A DNA stretch of 5,389 bases, taken from Thermoprotei archaeon (GTDB lineage Archaea; Thermoproteota; Thermoprotei_A; Sulfolobales; Desulfurococcaceae). Positions 5,319-5,389 of this stretch are shown piece after piece. The stretch lies in NCBI GenBank assembly GCA_003661825.1, contig QMWW01000083.1:1-5389 (forward strand). The letters are read 5' to 3'. A program made the position numbers and the translations under genes. Positions within the stretch are counted from its first letter, which is position 1. The number at the start of each line of letters is the position of its first letter. Below the pieces are notes generated by a model. The model worked only from the letters and a program-made list of their open reading frames with translations, was not told the origin of the DNA and did no database searches.

Positions 5319-5328
5319 TAATATATTG
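5319..5328 (-). promoter_or_regulatory. Candidate TATA box of the lsm-tgtA operon
   Basis: On the minus strand this reads CAATATATTA. A start about 25 nt downstream falls near 5299 and gives a leader of about 20 nt containing the AGGGTGG site. A second A/T block (TAAATTATAAG, 5299-5309) is too close: it would place the start at the ATG and cut off the ribosome-binding site. The remaining DNA to 5389 is AT-rich and shows no recognisable gene. Confidence 0.4.
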
Positions 5329-5389
5329 AGACTATCTTGGAATTGATTTTGAATTAAGTATGTAGAACTAAATAAGTTATTGGGTGGAA

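Overview
The window is a compact piece of a thermophilic archaeal chromosome, most likely from the Crenarchaeota/Thermoproteota (Desulfurococcales-like). This rests on the gene content (MBF1, PAN ATPase, PAC2-family protein, archaeosine tRNA-guanine transglycosylase, SmAP3-type Lsm protein), on AT-rich sequence with many ATA/AGA/AGG codons, on GGTGATC-type ribosome-binding sites, on TTG starts, and on very short gene spacing. I see no mobile element, CRISPR array, rRNA or tRNA. The genus cannot be fixed from the sequence alone.

Layout. On the minus strand at the left, a zinc-ribbon/HTH transcription coactivator (MBF1, 195-728) is followed 16 nt later by the first 59 codons of an HflX-type ribosome-associated GTPase that runs off the window (178 down to 1). 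A 102-nt divergent promoter region (729-830) separates these from a plus-strand operon: the proteasome-activating AAA+ ATPase PAN (831-2033), a small C2-PUA RNA-binding protein (start uncertain, 2043/2058/2079 to 2537), and a PAC2-family protein (2556-3305). PAC2 runs head-on into a minus-strand pair, overlapping it by 14 nt: a two-domain Lsm protein (5280-4831) followed 6 nt later by tgtA (4824-3292). The last 109 nt (5281-5389) hold the Lsm promoter and no recognisable gene.

How the genes work together. PAN and the PAC2 protein point to proteasome function. TgtA and Lsm are RNA-related, as are MBF1 and HflX at the transcription/translation level. The unexpected link is the small middle gene of the proteasome operon. 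It reads as the C2 plus PUA (C3) tail of a full-length archaeosine transglycosylase, and the tgtA gene 755 nt beyond it stops after the catalytic and C1 regions. The transglycosylase therefore appears to be split into two genes that lie on opposite strands and in different operons of one locus. A second notable point is that PAN and the PAC2 protein end in similar peptides (YSMYV-MQ and YTMHV), and neither has an orthodox terminal HbYX proteasome-docking motif.
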